From NCBI RefSeq assembly GCF_024494695.1, contig NZ_JANHDP010000004.1:124001-188000 (forward strand): DNA of 64,000 nt, read 5' to 3'. Below the pieces are notes generated by a model that worked only from the letters and a program-made list of their open reading frames with translations, searched no databases and was not told the DNA's origin. Shown here one piece after another: positions 34,907-43,321 of the stretch; within the stretch, counting starts at the first letter, position 1; every line of letters starts with the position of its first letter. Source of the stretch: Natronoarchaeum rubrum. GTDB lineage: Archaea > Halobacteriota > Halobacteria > Halobacteriales > Natronoarchaeaceae. The position numbers and the translations under genes are program-made.

Positions 34907-35923
34907 ATGGCGGTCGGCTCCCTGACGACGCACCTGGAGGATTCGACATCGATACTCCTCGTAGCGCCGCCGTCGGACCCGGCCGACGATCGCGCTTGCA
35001 CGGACCTGCTAACGTTCGACGATCCGGAGCGCGAGAACGTCCTGAGCGTGACGCTCTCTCAGACGCCCGCCGATCGGCTAGCGCTCTGGCGTCAGGAGGG
35101 CGGTGGGGCGATGCCGAATCGCGCGGTCATCGTCGACGGTAGCGGGCCGTCGACCGAGGCCGAGCGGGCGACGGTCGTCGAGGCGATCCCCGACCTCTCC
35201 GTCGAGGTGCTGTCGGACGCGGCGGGACCCATGGAACTCGCCCTGATCGTCGGTCAGTATCTCGGCGAGTGGGACGACACCGCCGAGCGGACGGTCGCCT
35301 GTATCCACTCGCTGTCGGCGCTGCTCGACTCGTTCGCCCGCGGCGAGGTCGTGCAGTTCGTCAACGCACTGGACGCCCGGCTCGAATCGGCGGGCGCCGT
35401 CGTGCACTACCACCTCGACCCCGGCGCCCACGACGACAGCACGCTCTCCGAGATCAGGCCGCTGTTCGACGCCGTCGTCGAGCACGTGCCGGACGACGGC
35501 TGGACCGTGACGAAGAGCGCCGCCGACTCCCCGCAGTTCCGCGGCGAGAGCTCCGCGCTGTATCCCGAGCGCTCTGGCACCGAGCGGCCGTCGGTCGATC
35601 GCCCGCTCGACGACGTGTTCGAACTGCTCGCGAACGAGCGCCGGCGCAGAACTCTGTACGCGCTCGCTCAGACGGACGTCCTGAGCGTCTCGATCGATCG
35701 GCTCGCCGACGAGGTCGTCGAGCGCGAGCGGGCTGGCGGCGCGGTGTCCGGGCCGCTCCACAACCGGGAGGTGACGATCGCGCTCGCGCACAACCACCTG
35801 CCGCGCCTCGCCGACGCCGGACTCGTCGCGTACGACCACGAGAGCGGAGCGGTCACGAAACGGGAGTTCGGCGACGGGTTCGCGGCGTTCGTCAGGTACG
35901 TCGACCGGATCGACCGCCCCTGA
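34907..35923 (+). CDS. DUF7504-DUF7344 regulatory protein
   Basis: A 338-residue two-part protein. The N-terminal 200 residues resemble the haloarchaeal DUF7504 family, a RecA/KaiC-like fold without clear Walker motifs: STSILLVAPPSDPADDRACTDLL, then VACIHSLSALLDSFARGEVVQFVNAL and AVVHYHLDPGAHDDSTLSEIRPLFDAVVEH. The C-terminal 100 residues are a DUF7344 module: DDVFELLANERRRRTLYALAQTD through AHNHLPRLADAGLVAYDHESG. Such fusions probably couple a sensor to DNA binding. It is divergent from aroA with a 170-bp spacer containing AATAAAAAAATGC, so a role in aroA control is possible but unproven. Confidence 0.82.
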   Translation: MAVGSLTTHLEDSTSILLVAPPSDPADDRACTDLLTFDDPERENVLSVTLSQTPADRLALWRQEGGGAMPNRAVIVDGSGPSTEAERATVVEAIPDLSVEVLSDAAGPMELALIVGQYLGEWDDTAERTVACIHSLSALLDSFARGEVVQFVNALDARLESAGAVVHYHLDPGAHDDSTLSEIRPLFDAVVEHVPDDGWTVTKSAADSPQFRGESSALYPERSGTERPSVDRPLDDVFELLANERRRRTLYALAQTDVLSVSIDRLADEVVERERAGGAVSGPLHNREVTIALAHNHLPRLADAGLVAYDHESGAVTKREFGDGFAAFVRYVDRIDRP

Positions 35924-35986
35924 CGCGGCCCTCGACCGTCGACCGGATCCCGATGTCTTTTACTCGCCACCGCTCAGCAATCAGGT

Positions 35987-37159
35987 ATGGACCCGGATCT
36001 CTCGCGACTCGCCGACGCCGTCGAGGAACACGGTGCCGACGGCTACCTGTTCGACGGTCACGACGACTCCGATCAGTACTACGTCTGCGGCTTCGACGCG
36101 CCCGACCCCTTCGTCGGGCTGTACGACGGCGCCGACGTCCACCTGCTGGTCTCGGGGCTGGAGTACGGCCGCGCCGAGACGGAGAGCCGCGCGGCCACCG
36201 TCGCTCGGCTGGGCGACTACAACTACCAGGAGCGAGCGGCTCGTGACGGCCCGAAGGAAGCGCGGCTCGACGTGATCGCCGCGTTTCTCGCCGACCACGG
36301 CGTCGGCGCGACGCTGGTCCCCGGCTCGTTCCCCACCGCCACCGCCGACGGACTGCGCGAGCGCGACGTCGCCGTCGCGGTCGAGCGCTCGGACGTGATC
36401 ACCGAAATCCGGTCGGTCAAGACCGACGAGGAGATCGACAACGTCCGGACGGCCCAGCGCGCGAACGAGGCCGCCATGCGGCGGGCCGAGGAGCTGATCG
36501 CTGACGCCGAAATTCGAGACGGCGTGCTCCACCGCGACGACGAGCCCCTGACCAGCGAGTTCGTCACCCAGGAGATCGAGATCGAACTGCTCCGGAACGG
36601 CTGTGCGCTCGACGAGACGATCGTCGCCGGCGGCGCCGACGCGGCCGACCCCCACGACCGCGGTAGCGGTCCGCTGCCCGCGGACGAGCCGATCGTCGTC
36701 GACATCTTCCCGCGGGACAAGGACTCGAAGTACCACGCCGACATGACCCGCACGTTCCTGCGCGGCGACTCCTCCGAGGCGGTCCGCGAGCGCTACGACG
36801 CGACCCTCGACGCCCAGGAGGCCGCGCTCGACACCATCGAGGCGGGCGTCACGGGCAAGGCGGTCCACGATGCGGTCTGTGACGTCTACGAGGACGCCGG
36901 CTACCCGACGCTGCGAGCCGACCCCTCGACGGAAACGGGCTTCATCCACGGGACGGGTCACGGCATCGGGCTGGACGTCCACGAGCAGCCGACGCTCAAC
37001 CCCACCGGCGAGGAGCTGCGGCCCGGCCAGATCGTCACCGTCGAGCCCGGCCTCTACGATCCCGACGTGGGCGGCATCCGAATCGAGGACTTCGTCGTCG
37101 TCACCGAGGACGGCTGCGAGAACCTCACCGACTACGAGAAACAGCTCGTACTGGACTGA
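35987..37159 (+). CDS. Xaa-Pro aminopeptidase/dipeptidase (M24 family)
   Basis: A 390-residue M24 metallopeptidase that removes N-terminal residues before proline. The N-terminal creatinase-like domain covers about 1-140. The pita-bread domain supplies all five metal ligands: Asp in VVDIFPRD, Asp in HADMTRTF, His in GTGHGIGLDVHE, Glu in TVEPGLY and Glu in GIRIEDFVVV. The ATG at 35987 is about 28 bases after a TATA-like CTTTTACT. The region TDEEIDNVRTAQRANEAAM is the usual linker. Cytoplasmic peptide turnover is the likely role. Confidence 0.93.
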   Translation: MDPDLSRLADAVEEHGADGYLFDGHDDSDQYYVCGFDAPDPFVGLYDGADVHLLVSGLEYGRAETESRAATVARLGDYNYQERAARDGPKEARLDVIAAFLADHGVGATLVPGSFPTATADGLRERDVAVAVERSDVITEIRSVKTDEEIDNVRTAQRANEAAMRRAEELIADAEIRDGVLHRDDEPLTSEFVTQEIEIELLRNGCALDETIVAGGADAADPHDRGSGPLPADEPIVVDIFPRDKDSKYHADMTRTFLRGDSSEAVRERYDATLDAQEAALDTIEAGVTGKAVHDAVCDVYEDAGYPTLRADPSTETGFIHGTGHGIGLDVHEQPTLNPTGEELRPGQIVTVEPGLYDPDVGGIRIEDFVVVTEDGCENLTDYEKQLVLD

Positions 37160-37248
37160 GCGCCGCGCTCGATCGGCAGCGGCGTCACGACGCCGCGGCG
37201 CAGTCCGCTCCGATCCCGCGTCCTCCGCCCCGCGACGCCGCGACGGCT

Positions 37249-37839
37249 TCAGAGCGCCACGTCGTCGCCCGCTTCGTACGACCGGAGCGACTGGGGCGCC
37301 CCGACTATTTTCGTCTGAACGCTCCCGTCAGCGCCGACGAGCCGGATCGTCGCTCGCTCGCCGGGGGCGAGCCGCGCGTCGCCGTCGAGCGTTATTCGAA
37401 CCGAAAAGCGATCGCTGCGGTCGTTCAGCACCGGGGCGCTGGCGTCGTCGTCGACCAGCGGCTCGACCCCGAACGAACCGGAATCGGCGCTCTCGCCGTA
37501 GCCGAGCGTGCGCTGGCGGGTCGCTCCGACGACCTCCACCGACGCCTGCGAGAGATCGATCTCGTCGGCGCCGGGCGAGGTCGTCACCGTCAGGTCGACG
37601 GCGTCGACCGTCCGATCCCCGCCGTCGACGTCGATCGTGCCCGTGGCGCCGACGACCAGCAGCTGGTCGCTGACCTGCGCAGTGGAGTCCTCGCTGGTCG
37701 CCTCCGCCGTGTTCTGGAGCATTCCGGCGGTCGAGATCAGCAGCGTCGCCCCGATCGCGGCGACCAGAATCATCGCGACGAAGACGATCATCGTCTCGAT
37801 GCCGACCTGCCCGCGGGACGACGGCGTCGAGTCCGTCAG
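37249..37839 (-). CDS. Archaellin-like secreted protein without a standard start codon
   Basis: The class III signal SSRGQVGIETMIVFVAMILV is unmistakably archaellin-like: prepilin peptidase would cut after RG, and the hydrophobic helix follows. The C-terminal half is beta-rich and ends VGAPQSLRSYEAGDDVAL, as archaellins do. The first in-frame ATG (37791) lies inside the helix and would lose the cleavage site. Reading upstream, the frame stays open far beyond but has no ATG, GTG or TTG. A CTG at 37837-37839 would give LTDSTPSSRGQVGIET, a leader of ordinary length, and I use it as a provisional start (196 residues). A start-codon mutation, rare CTG start, or upstream frameshift are the alternatives. 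It is a solitary gene, away from any fla cluster. Confidence 0.65.
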   Translation of the reverse strand: MTDSTPSSRGQVGIETMIVFVAMILVAAIGATLLISTAGMLQNTAEATSEDSTAQVSDQLLVVGATGTIDVDGGDRTVDAVDLTVTTSPGADEIDLSQASVEVVGATRQRTLGYGESADSGSFGVEPLVDDDASAPVLNDRSDRFSVRITLDGDARLAPGERATIRLVGADGSVQTKIVGAPQSLRSYEAGDDVAL

Positions 37840-38004
37840 CGTTGCCCCCGCGGTTGCAGGGCGGTTGCGGTGGGAAGCGTCGGTCGGTGCACTCTCCGAG
37901 AACCTGTTCGTCGAACCGACATAGTGGTCGTGCCTAACTGTGGAGGCACCGCTGCGGTCGCCGCCGGCGTCCGACCGAGGTCGGATCCCCGCTCCCGCCC
38001 GGGC

Positions 38005-39147
38005 TCAGAGCCCCAGTTCCCGCCCGATCACGAGATGTTGGATCTCGCTGGTTCCCTCGCCGATCTCCATCAGCTTGGCGTCCCGGTAGAACCGCTGTGG
38101 CGCGAAGTCGGTCGTGTAGCCGTAGCCGCCCAGCGTCTGGATCGCTTCTTCGGCGACCTCGCGGGCGGTCTCGCTGGCGTCTAACTTGGCGAGCGAGGAC
38201 AGGCGCGTGCAGTCCTCGCCCTCGTCGTACGCCCACGCCGCCTTGTGGGTGAGCAGGCGCGAGCGCTCGATCTTCCGGTCCATCGTCACCAGCTTGTCCC
38301 GGATCGCGTCGAACTCCGAGATCGGCTGGCCGAACTGCTCGCGCTCGGTGGCGTATGACTTGGCCGCCTCGTAGGCGCCCTGCGCGAGCCCGACCGACAG
38401 CGCCGCGATCGAGATGCGCCCGCCGTCTAACGTCTTCGTGGTCTGGCGCCACCCCTCGCCTTCCTCGCCGAGCAGACGATCCTCGGGGATCCGGCAGTCG
38501 TCGAAGTTGATCTCGCAGGTCGGCGAGGCGTTCAGCCCGAGCTTGTCCCAGACGGTCGTCACCTCGAACCCGTCGTCGGCGTCGGGATCGACGATGAACG
38601 TCGAGATGCCGTCGTAGCCCGCTTCGGGATCGGTGACGGCCTTGACGAGGATCGATCCCGCGACGTTGGCGTTCGTGATGAACTGCTTGGTCCCGTTGAG
38701 AACCCACTCGTCGCCCTCCTTGCGAGCCCGAGTATCCATGTCGCTGGCGTCGCTTCCGCTCCCGGGCTCGGTGAGCGCCCACGCGCCCATGTGCTCGCCC
38801 TCCGCGAGCGGGCGGAGCCAGCGCTCTTTCTGCGCGTCGCTCCCGAACAGCTCGATCGGCTTCGAGCCGAGGCTGACGTGGGCGGCGTACGACAGCCCGA
38901 TCGCGCCCGACACCCGCCCGAGTTCCTCGGTGACGAGCGCGTACATGAACTGGTCGCCGCCGAGCCCGCCGTGGGACTCGTCGATGGGAACGCCCATCAC
39001 GTCGAGCTCGGCGAGCTGGTCGAAAATCTCGTCGGGGAACCGGTGCTCGTCCTCGATCTCCTGGGCGATCGGTGCGATCTCGGCCTCGCAGAAGTCCCGG
39101 ACGCTCTCGCGGATCATCCGGTGCTCGTCGGGGACGCGAAACTCCAT
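38005..39147 (-). CDS. Acyl-CoA dehydrogenase
   Basis: A 380-residue FAD-dependent acyl-CoA dehydrogenase for the first step of beta-oxidation or branched amino-acid breakdown. Visible are the FAD/substrate motif GAWALTEPGSGSDASDM, the signature ATEREQFGQPISEFDAIRDKL, QTLGGYGYTTDFAPQRFYRDAK, and the catalytic Glu in IGEGTSEIQ near the C terminus. The start at 39147 lies about 27 bases after a minus-strand TATA-like CTTTATGC (around 39170-39177). It is divergent from the kinase-like gene at 39245, with a 97-bp shared promoter region. Chain-length specificity cannot be read here. Confidence 0.94.
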   Translation of the reverse strand: MEFRVPDEHRMIRESVRDFCEAEIAPIAQEIEDEHRFPDEIFDQLAELDVMGVPIDESHGGLGGDQFMYALVTEELGRVSGAIGLSYAAHVSLGSKPIELFGSDAQKERWLRPLAEGEHMGAWALTEPGSGSDASDMDTRARKEGDEWVLNGTKQFITNANVAGSILVKAVTDPEAGYDGISTFIVDPDADDGFEVTTVWDKLGLNASPTCEINFDDCRIPEDRLLGEEGEGWRQTTKTLDGGRISIAALSVGLAQGAYEAAKSYATEREQFGQPISEFDAIRDKLVTMDRKIERSRLLTHKAAWAYDEGEDCTRLSSLAKLDASETAREVAEEAIQTLGGYGYTTDFAPQRFYRDAKLMEIGEGTSEIQHLVIGRELGL

Positions 39148-39213
39148 GGATCGAGGTTCGCGGACGTACCGCATAAAGATCACGAACGATCGGGAACGAC
39201 GCGCGCCGGGAGG

Positions 39214-39221
39214 CATTTAAC
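39214..39221 (+). promoter_or_regulatory. TATA box deciding the start of the RIO/Kdo-kinase-like gene
   Basis: CATTTAAC here is about 27 bases before the ATG at 39245, favouring that ATG over the GTG at 39242 as a leaderless start. Confidence 0.5.
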
Positions 39222-39244
39222 CCTCGCAACCTTGCATCCGCGTG

Positions 39245-40042
39245 ATGGATCTGCGCGGCATCGTCAGGGGTACCGTCGGGTGGTCCCAGCTGGAAGCCAT
39301 CGGCGCCGAGCTGGCGCGCCGCGCGGACCGCGAGCAGGTCCGGATCACGTTTCTCGACGCCGACAACTGGCTGTCGACGCCGCTGGTCGTCGACGAGCGC
39401 TGGTTCGTGAAGCTGATCTCGCCCCAGAACGCGTTCGTCCACGCCGTCATCACCGGCGCGCGCAACGCGGGCGTCTTCTCCAGCGGGACGGCGGGCTTTT
39501 TCGGCCGGTTCGACGGCCCCGTCGAGATGGCGCGCCACGAGCTAGAAGCGACCGAGGAGATGCGCCGGATCGGGCTGAACGCCCCCGAGCCGGTCGGCGT
39601 GTTCGAGTTCGACGAGTTCGGCGTCCTCGTGCTGGAATATCTCGACGACTTCCGAACGTTCGACGACCTCTCGACCGCCGAGAAGCGGCGGCGCGCCGGC
39701 GAGCTGTTCGGCGCGCTCCGGCGGATGCACGACGACGAGCTGGCCCACGGCGACCTGCGGGCCGAGAACGTGCTGATCGCCGACGACGAACTGTACTTCA
39801 TCGACGCCACCTACGTCCGCGAGGAGGGGCTGGCGTCGGCCCGCTCGTACGATCTGGCCTGCGCGCTGGCCGTGCTCGCGCCGACGATCGGCGCCCGCGA
39901 CGCCATCGACGCCGCCGCGGCCCGCTACTCCACCGAGGAGGTACTCGCCGCGCGCGAGTTCCTCGACTTCGTGAAGCTGCGCCCGGACCACGACTTCGAC
40001 GCGGCGCTGGTGAAAGGCGAGATCGAAAAAATCGCCGACTGA
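39245..40042 (+). CDS. RIO/Kdo-kinase-like protein
   Basis: A 265-residue kinase-fold protein. The catalytic loop DDELAHGDLRAENVLIADD and the metal-binding YFIDATYV are clear, and the P-loop region is reduced (TPLVVDERWFVKLISP carries the ATP-binding Lys). The layout matches the haloarchaeal RIO1-like/lipopolysaccharide (Kdo/WaaP) kinase group, often called 'RIO-type kinase'. Substrate unknown; protein or sugar phosphorylation are both possible. The ATG at 39245 is supported by the upstream TATA box. Confidence 0.82.
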   Translation: MDLRGIVRGTVGWSQLEAIGAELARRADREQVRITFLDADNWLSTPLVVDERWFVKLISPQNAFVHAVITGARNAGVFSSGTAGFFGRFDGPVEMARHELEATEEMRRIGLNAPEPVGVFEFDEFGVLVLEYLDDFRTFDDLSTAEKRRRAGELFGALRRMHDDELAHGDLRAENVLIADDELYFIDATYVREEGLASARSYDLACALAVLAPTIGARDAIDAAAARYSTEEVLAAREFLDFVKLRPDHDFDAALVKGEIEKIAD

Positions 40043-40337
40043 GCGCGACAGCTAGCCGGTCGTACTGTACGGAAAGCGTGAAAGGCGGAGTGGGCCGAGG
40101 TGGGACGCCGGGATGCTCCGGGTCCGGAACCCGCTTCGAGCGTGCAGCGGACCGTCGGACCGGAGCGAACCGGGATCGCCTAGGTCGATCCCGGAGTCGG
40201 GTCGAGCGCGACGAGCGTTGTGCCGGAACGACGTGAAAAGCGCCGTGTGTCCGGCAAGCGGTTGTTGGGCAGGCGAACGTATAAATGCACTGTCTGCGGA
40301 ACCCCGGTCGTCCCGGCACCGCACGGCGCGCTGCCGA
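40043..40337. other. Convergent intergenic region with hairpin and stray TATA box
   Basis: The 295 bases between the 3' ends of two convergent genes include a perfect hairpin, CCGGGATCG (40170-40178) and CGATCCCGG (40186-40194) around a 7-base loop, which may help end transcription. At about 40277-40286 the plus strand reads CGTATAAATG, an excellent TATA match with no gene after it on that strand. Confidence 0.45.
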
Positions 40338-41147
40338 TCAGACGCGCCGGTCGCGCAGCGCGGGGAACTCCTCGCGAACCGAAGCGACGCGGTCGGGATC
40401 GAGCTCCGCGGTGACGATCGTCGGCTCGTCGTCGCAGGACGAAAGCGGCGTCCCCCAGGGGTCGTACGCGGTCGAACGCCCCAGCAGCGTCGCGTCGTCG
40501 AACTCGCCCGACCCGTTGATCGTGGCGACGTAACACTGGTTCTCGATGGCTCGCGCCCGCGAGAGCGTCTGCCAGTGCTCGACGCGGGGGTAGGGCCACG
40601 CCGAGGGAACGAGTACGAGCGTCGCGCCGGCGTCGACCAGCTCGCGGTACTGCTCGGGAAAGCGCAGATCGTAGCAGGTCGTCATCCCGACGGTGAAGTC
40701 CTCGAACTCGGCGGTCGCGGTGCGCTCGCCGGGGACGAGCAGGTCGGCCTCCGCCGAGTCGTAGCCGAACAGGTGACGCTTGCGGTACACCGCTCGCCGC
40801 TCGCCGTCGCGATCGAAGAAGACGGAGGTGTTAGCGAGCCCCTCCTCGGCGGGCGTCTCGACGCCGGTCGTCGCCGCCAGATCCTCGACGATGCTCCCCG
40901 CGAGGACGGCGACGTCGTGCTCGGCCGCGGCGTCGGCGATCCGCGAGAGCGTCTCGCCGCCCAGCGACTCGGCCAGCCGGTGGTACAGGTCGAACGCGAA
41001 GAAGCCGACGTTGAAGATCTCGGGCAACGCGACCAGATCGGCGCCCCGATCGGCCGCGCGGGCGATCGCATCGGTCGCTCGCCGGCGGTTGGCTTCGACG
41101 GCCCCGGCTTCGACGTCGATCTGGGCGAGCGCGATCGTGGCGCTCAC
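40338..41147 (-). CDS. Nitrilase-superfamily carbon-nitrogen hydrolase
   Basis: A 269-residue amidase of the Nit/CN-hydrolase fold. The Glu-Lys-Cys triad is E43 (VALPEIFNVG), K123 (VYRKRHLFGYD) and C158 (GMTTCYDLRFPE). The DLRFPEQYR and SAWPYPRVEHWQTLSRARAIEN stretches put it in the omega-amidase/Nit-like branch, which acts on deaminated amides or related small substrates. The start is GTG at 41147; the open frame upstream runs into the next gene's coding strand. It lies 16 bp after the SRPBCC gene on the same strand and is probably cotranscribed. Confidence 0.9.
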   Translation of the reverse strand: MSATIALAQIDVEAGAVEANRRRATDAIARAADRGADLVALPEIFNVGFFAFDLYHRLAESLGGETLSRIADAAAEHDVAVLAGSIVEDLAATTGVETPAEEGLANTSVFFDRDGERRAVYRKRHLFGYDSAEADLLVPGERTATAEFEDFTVGMTTCYDLRFPEQYRELVDAGATLVLVPSAWPYPRVEHWQTLSRARAIENQCYVATINGSGEFDDATLLGRSTAYDPWGTPLSSCDDEPTIVTAELDPDRVASVREEFPALRDRRV

Positions 41148-41163
41148 GGGCAGATCCCCCCGA

Positions 41164-41598
41164 TCACTGCTCGACCCCCAGATCCTCGCGGAGGGTCGTC
41201 TCCAGGTTCTGGAGCTCCCCATCGAGGTTGCGCTCGAAGTACCCCTCGACGCCGGGGAGTCGGCCGTCGACGACGAATCGGTTGACGACCCGCGAGCCGC
41301 CGTCGGTCGGTTCGATGTCGTGTTCGCCGGTCACGCGCATCACCTTCGATCGGCCGACGAATTTGACGTACTCCGGCGGCCTGCGCTCGACGTCCTCGGT
41401 GCGGACTGCGGCCGTTCGATTCAAAAGCGGGATCGGCAACTCGACGTGCCAGGTCGCCCGGCGACCGTCCTCGTCGTCCAACTCGAACTCCGAGACGACG
41501 CTGATCGCTCGGGCGCGCTGCTCCGGATCCGAGATGAACTCCCAGACACGCTCGGGCTCGACGGGCAACTCGAACGTCCGCTCGACCCGGACTGTCAT
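41164..41598 (-). CDS. SRPBCC (START-like) family protein
   Basis: A 144-residue protein of the SRPBCC/CoxG superfamily: MTVRVERTFELPVEPERVWEFISDPEQRA at the start, beta strands WHVELPIPLLNRTAAVRTEDVERRPPEYVKFVGRS, and a long C-terminal helix (LPGVEGYFERNLDGELQNLETTL). These proteins enclose a hydrophobic cavity for lipids or other ligands. It probably forms a two-gene unit with the nitrilase-like gene. Ligand unknown. Confidence 0.86.
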   Translation of the reverse strand: MTVRVERTFELPVEPERVWEFISDPEQRARAISVVSEFELDDEDGRRATWHVELPIPLLNRTAAVRTEDVERRPPEYVKFVGRSKVMRVTGEHDIEPTDGGSRVVNRFVVDGRLPGVEGYFERNLDGELQNLETTLREDLGVEQ

Positions 41599-41649
41599 TG
41601 CTCTCTCACTGGCGCTCCGGAGTAAAAAGCCGCCCGTTCCGGCGACGCT

Positions 41650-41874
41650 TTAGCTGACCGTTACCTTCCAGGTCGTCGACCGGGAGCGGCCCCACTTCTC
41701 GATGTCGACCTCGTCGGACTCCTCCGCGAGGCGTGGGAGCCGCGAGCCGACCTGCTTGGCAGAGAGCCCGATCGCCTCGGCGACGTTTTTCGCCCGGAAG
41801 TACCGCTCCCCGCGGGCGGCGCTCTCGCGGAGGTACGAGACGATGCGCCGGTCCTCGTCGCTGTAGTCGGACAT
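41650..41874 (-). CDS. DUF7123 helix-turn-helix protein
   Basis: A 74-residue protein, a shorter paralogue of the one at 29641-29901: SDEDRRIVSYLRESAARGERYFRAKNVAEAIGLSAKQVGSRLPRL followed by the shared ending VDIEKWGRSRSTTWKV. A minus-strand TATA-like GTTAAGCG at about 41898-41905 fits a leaderless start at 41874. A predicted DNA-binding protein; targets unknown. Confidence 0.85.
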   Translation of the reverse strand: MSDYSDEDRRIVSYLRESAARGERYFRAKNVAEAIGLSAKQVGSRLPRLAEESDEVDIEKWGRSRSTTWKVTVS

Positions 41875-41959
41875 TGGGGCGCGCTAGGCGCTCGACGCGC
41901 TTAACGGTTTTCGATCGTGCAACGGTACCACGGGCACGGGACGCCGGAACGACCCGTGC

Positions 41960-42148
41960 TCAGTCCTCGTAGACGTGGATCGCGACGACCGACAGCGCGC
42001 CGAACAGCATCGCCGCGGCGAAGCCCCACGCCGCGGTGACGTCCGGCGCGCCGCCGAACATCACGAGTGCGCCCAGCCCGGCGACGACGGCACACAGTAC
42101 GGCGATCCCGATTCCCTTGTCGGTCGACTGCGACGCGGACGCTGTCAT
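41960..42148 (-). CDS. Small two-helix membrane protein
   Basis: A 62-residue protein with a short Ser/Thr-rich lead (MTASASQSTDKG) and two transmembrane helices, IGIAVLCAVVAGLGALVMFG and TAAWGFAAAMLFGALSVVAIHVY. A minus-strand TATA-like element (AGCTAAGTTG, about 42170) is about 25 bases before the ATG at 42148. Compact two-helix proteins like this are conserved in haloarchaea without known function. It is divergent from the LEA-2 gene. Confidence 0.62.
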   Translation of the reverse strand: MTASASQSTDKGIGIAVLCAVVAGLGALVMFGGAPDVTAAWGFAAAMLFGALSVVAIHVYED

Positions 42149-42236
42149 GGACGCGGCTTGCGAGGGCAGCAACTTAGCTCTTGTCAGAGCGACTGACGAG
42201 AGACTTTTACAACGTCGGTGTCGATCACCGGGTAAG

Positions 42237-43229
42237 ATGGACTTACCGGACGACCTCGGCGCCGTCAGGGCGGTGCTGCTGGGGAGCAAGCTGCGCGTCG
42301 CGGGGAGCGTCGTCCTGGCGCTGTCGGTGGTGTTCGGCGCCGCCGTCGGACTCGGCGTGCTGGGCGTCCCCGGCGTCGCCGCGGTCGACAACGAGTTCGG
42401 CGCCGTCGACGAATCGACGACGACGATCGAGACCGATCTGGTGATCTCGAACCCCAACCCCGTCGGCGTCACGCTCGGCGACGTGCGGATCGACTACGGC
42501 GTCTCGATGAACGACGTTCGCGTCGCGAACGGCTCGCGCGAGGGCGTCTCGCTGCAGCCGGGCAACAGCACGACCGAGCTCACGACCCGGATGGACAACC
42601 AGCAGATCCCGCCGTGGTTCGCGAGTCACGTTCGGAACGGCGAGCGGAGCCGACTCGTCGTTGACGCCGACGTGCGGTCCGAGCGGCTCGGCCGCAGCAA
42701 GCAGTTCACGGTCGAGCGATCGATCGAGACGGACCTGATCGGCCAGTTCGACTCCAACGAGACGCGCCCGGTCGCGGTGGAGGACTCGGCGATCACGGCG
42801 ACGCCGCTCGTCGAGAACCCGGTGTTGTACGTCAACGAGACCAGCGCCGACTGGGGCACCGTCTCGCGCGAGCGGACGCCGATCGACGTCGAGTTCGTCG
42901 CGTACAACCCGCAGGCGTTCCCGCTCACCGTCTCCGAGATCGACTACGAGATCACGATGAACGACGTGCTGGTCGGCGAGGGGACCTCCGAGACGAACGC
43001 CGCGATCCTCCCCGAACGGACCGAGCGGATCGAAACCACGACCGCGATCACCAACGACAACCTCGACGAGTGGTGGGTGAGCCACCTGAACAACGACCAG
43101 ACGACGCAACTGGAGATCCGCTTCTACGCTACGGTCGAGATCGAAGGCCAGGAGTTCCGCGTCCCGGTGCGCGCGCTCGACCACGAGGAGACGATCGAGA
43201 CGAACATCTTCGAGGGCGAGGGGAACTGA
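42237..43229 (+). CDS. LEA type 2 (WHy-domain) membrane-anchored protein
   Basis: A 330-residue protein with one N-terminal membrane helix (VAGSVVLALSVVFGAAVGLGVL) and two tandem WHy/LEA-2 repeats on the outside: TTTIETDLVISNPNPVGVTLGDVRIDYGVSMNDVRVANG and RTPIDVEFVAYNPQAFPLTVSEIDYEITMNDVLVGEG. LEA-2 repeats are beta-sandwich folds linked with desiccation or stress tolerance. A TATA-like CTTTTACAA at about 42207 lies 27 bases before the ATG at 42237. An extracellular, membrane-tethered location is inferred from the helix. Confidence 0.86.
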   Translation: MDLPDDLGAVRAVLLGSKLRVAGSVVLALSVVFGAAVGLGVLGVPGVAAVDNEFGAVDESTTTIETDLVISNPNPVGVTLGDVRIDYGVSMNDVRVANGSREGVSLQPGNSTTELTTRMDNQQIPPWFASHVRNGERSRLVVDADVRSERLGRSKQFTVERSIETDLIGQFDSNETRPVAVEDSAITATPLVENPVLYVNETSADWGTVSRERTPIDVEFVAYNPQAFPLTVSEIDYEITMNDVLVGEGTSETNAAILPERTERIETTTAITNDNLDEWWVSHLNNDQTTQLEIRFYATVEIEGQEFRVPVRALDHEETIETNIFEGEGN

Positions 43230-43321
43230 GACGCGGCGTCTCGACGCCGCGGTGACGGCGACCCCGCACCGCCGGTAAGGTTTTGTGGCCTCGACCTGAA
43301 TCAGCACACGCATGACACGGA

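Noticed and set aside
40220..40414. A 64-residue ORF containing YKCTVCGTPV
   Set aside because: Only one Cys pair is present, the rest is Arg/Pro-rich antisense sequence of the nitrilase-like gene, and the TATA box falls inside the ORF rather than before it.
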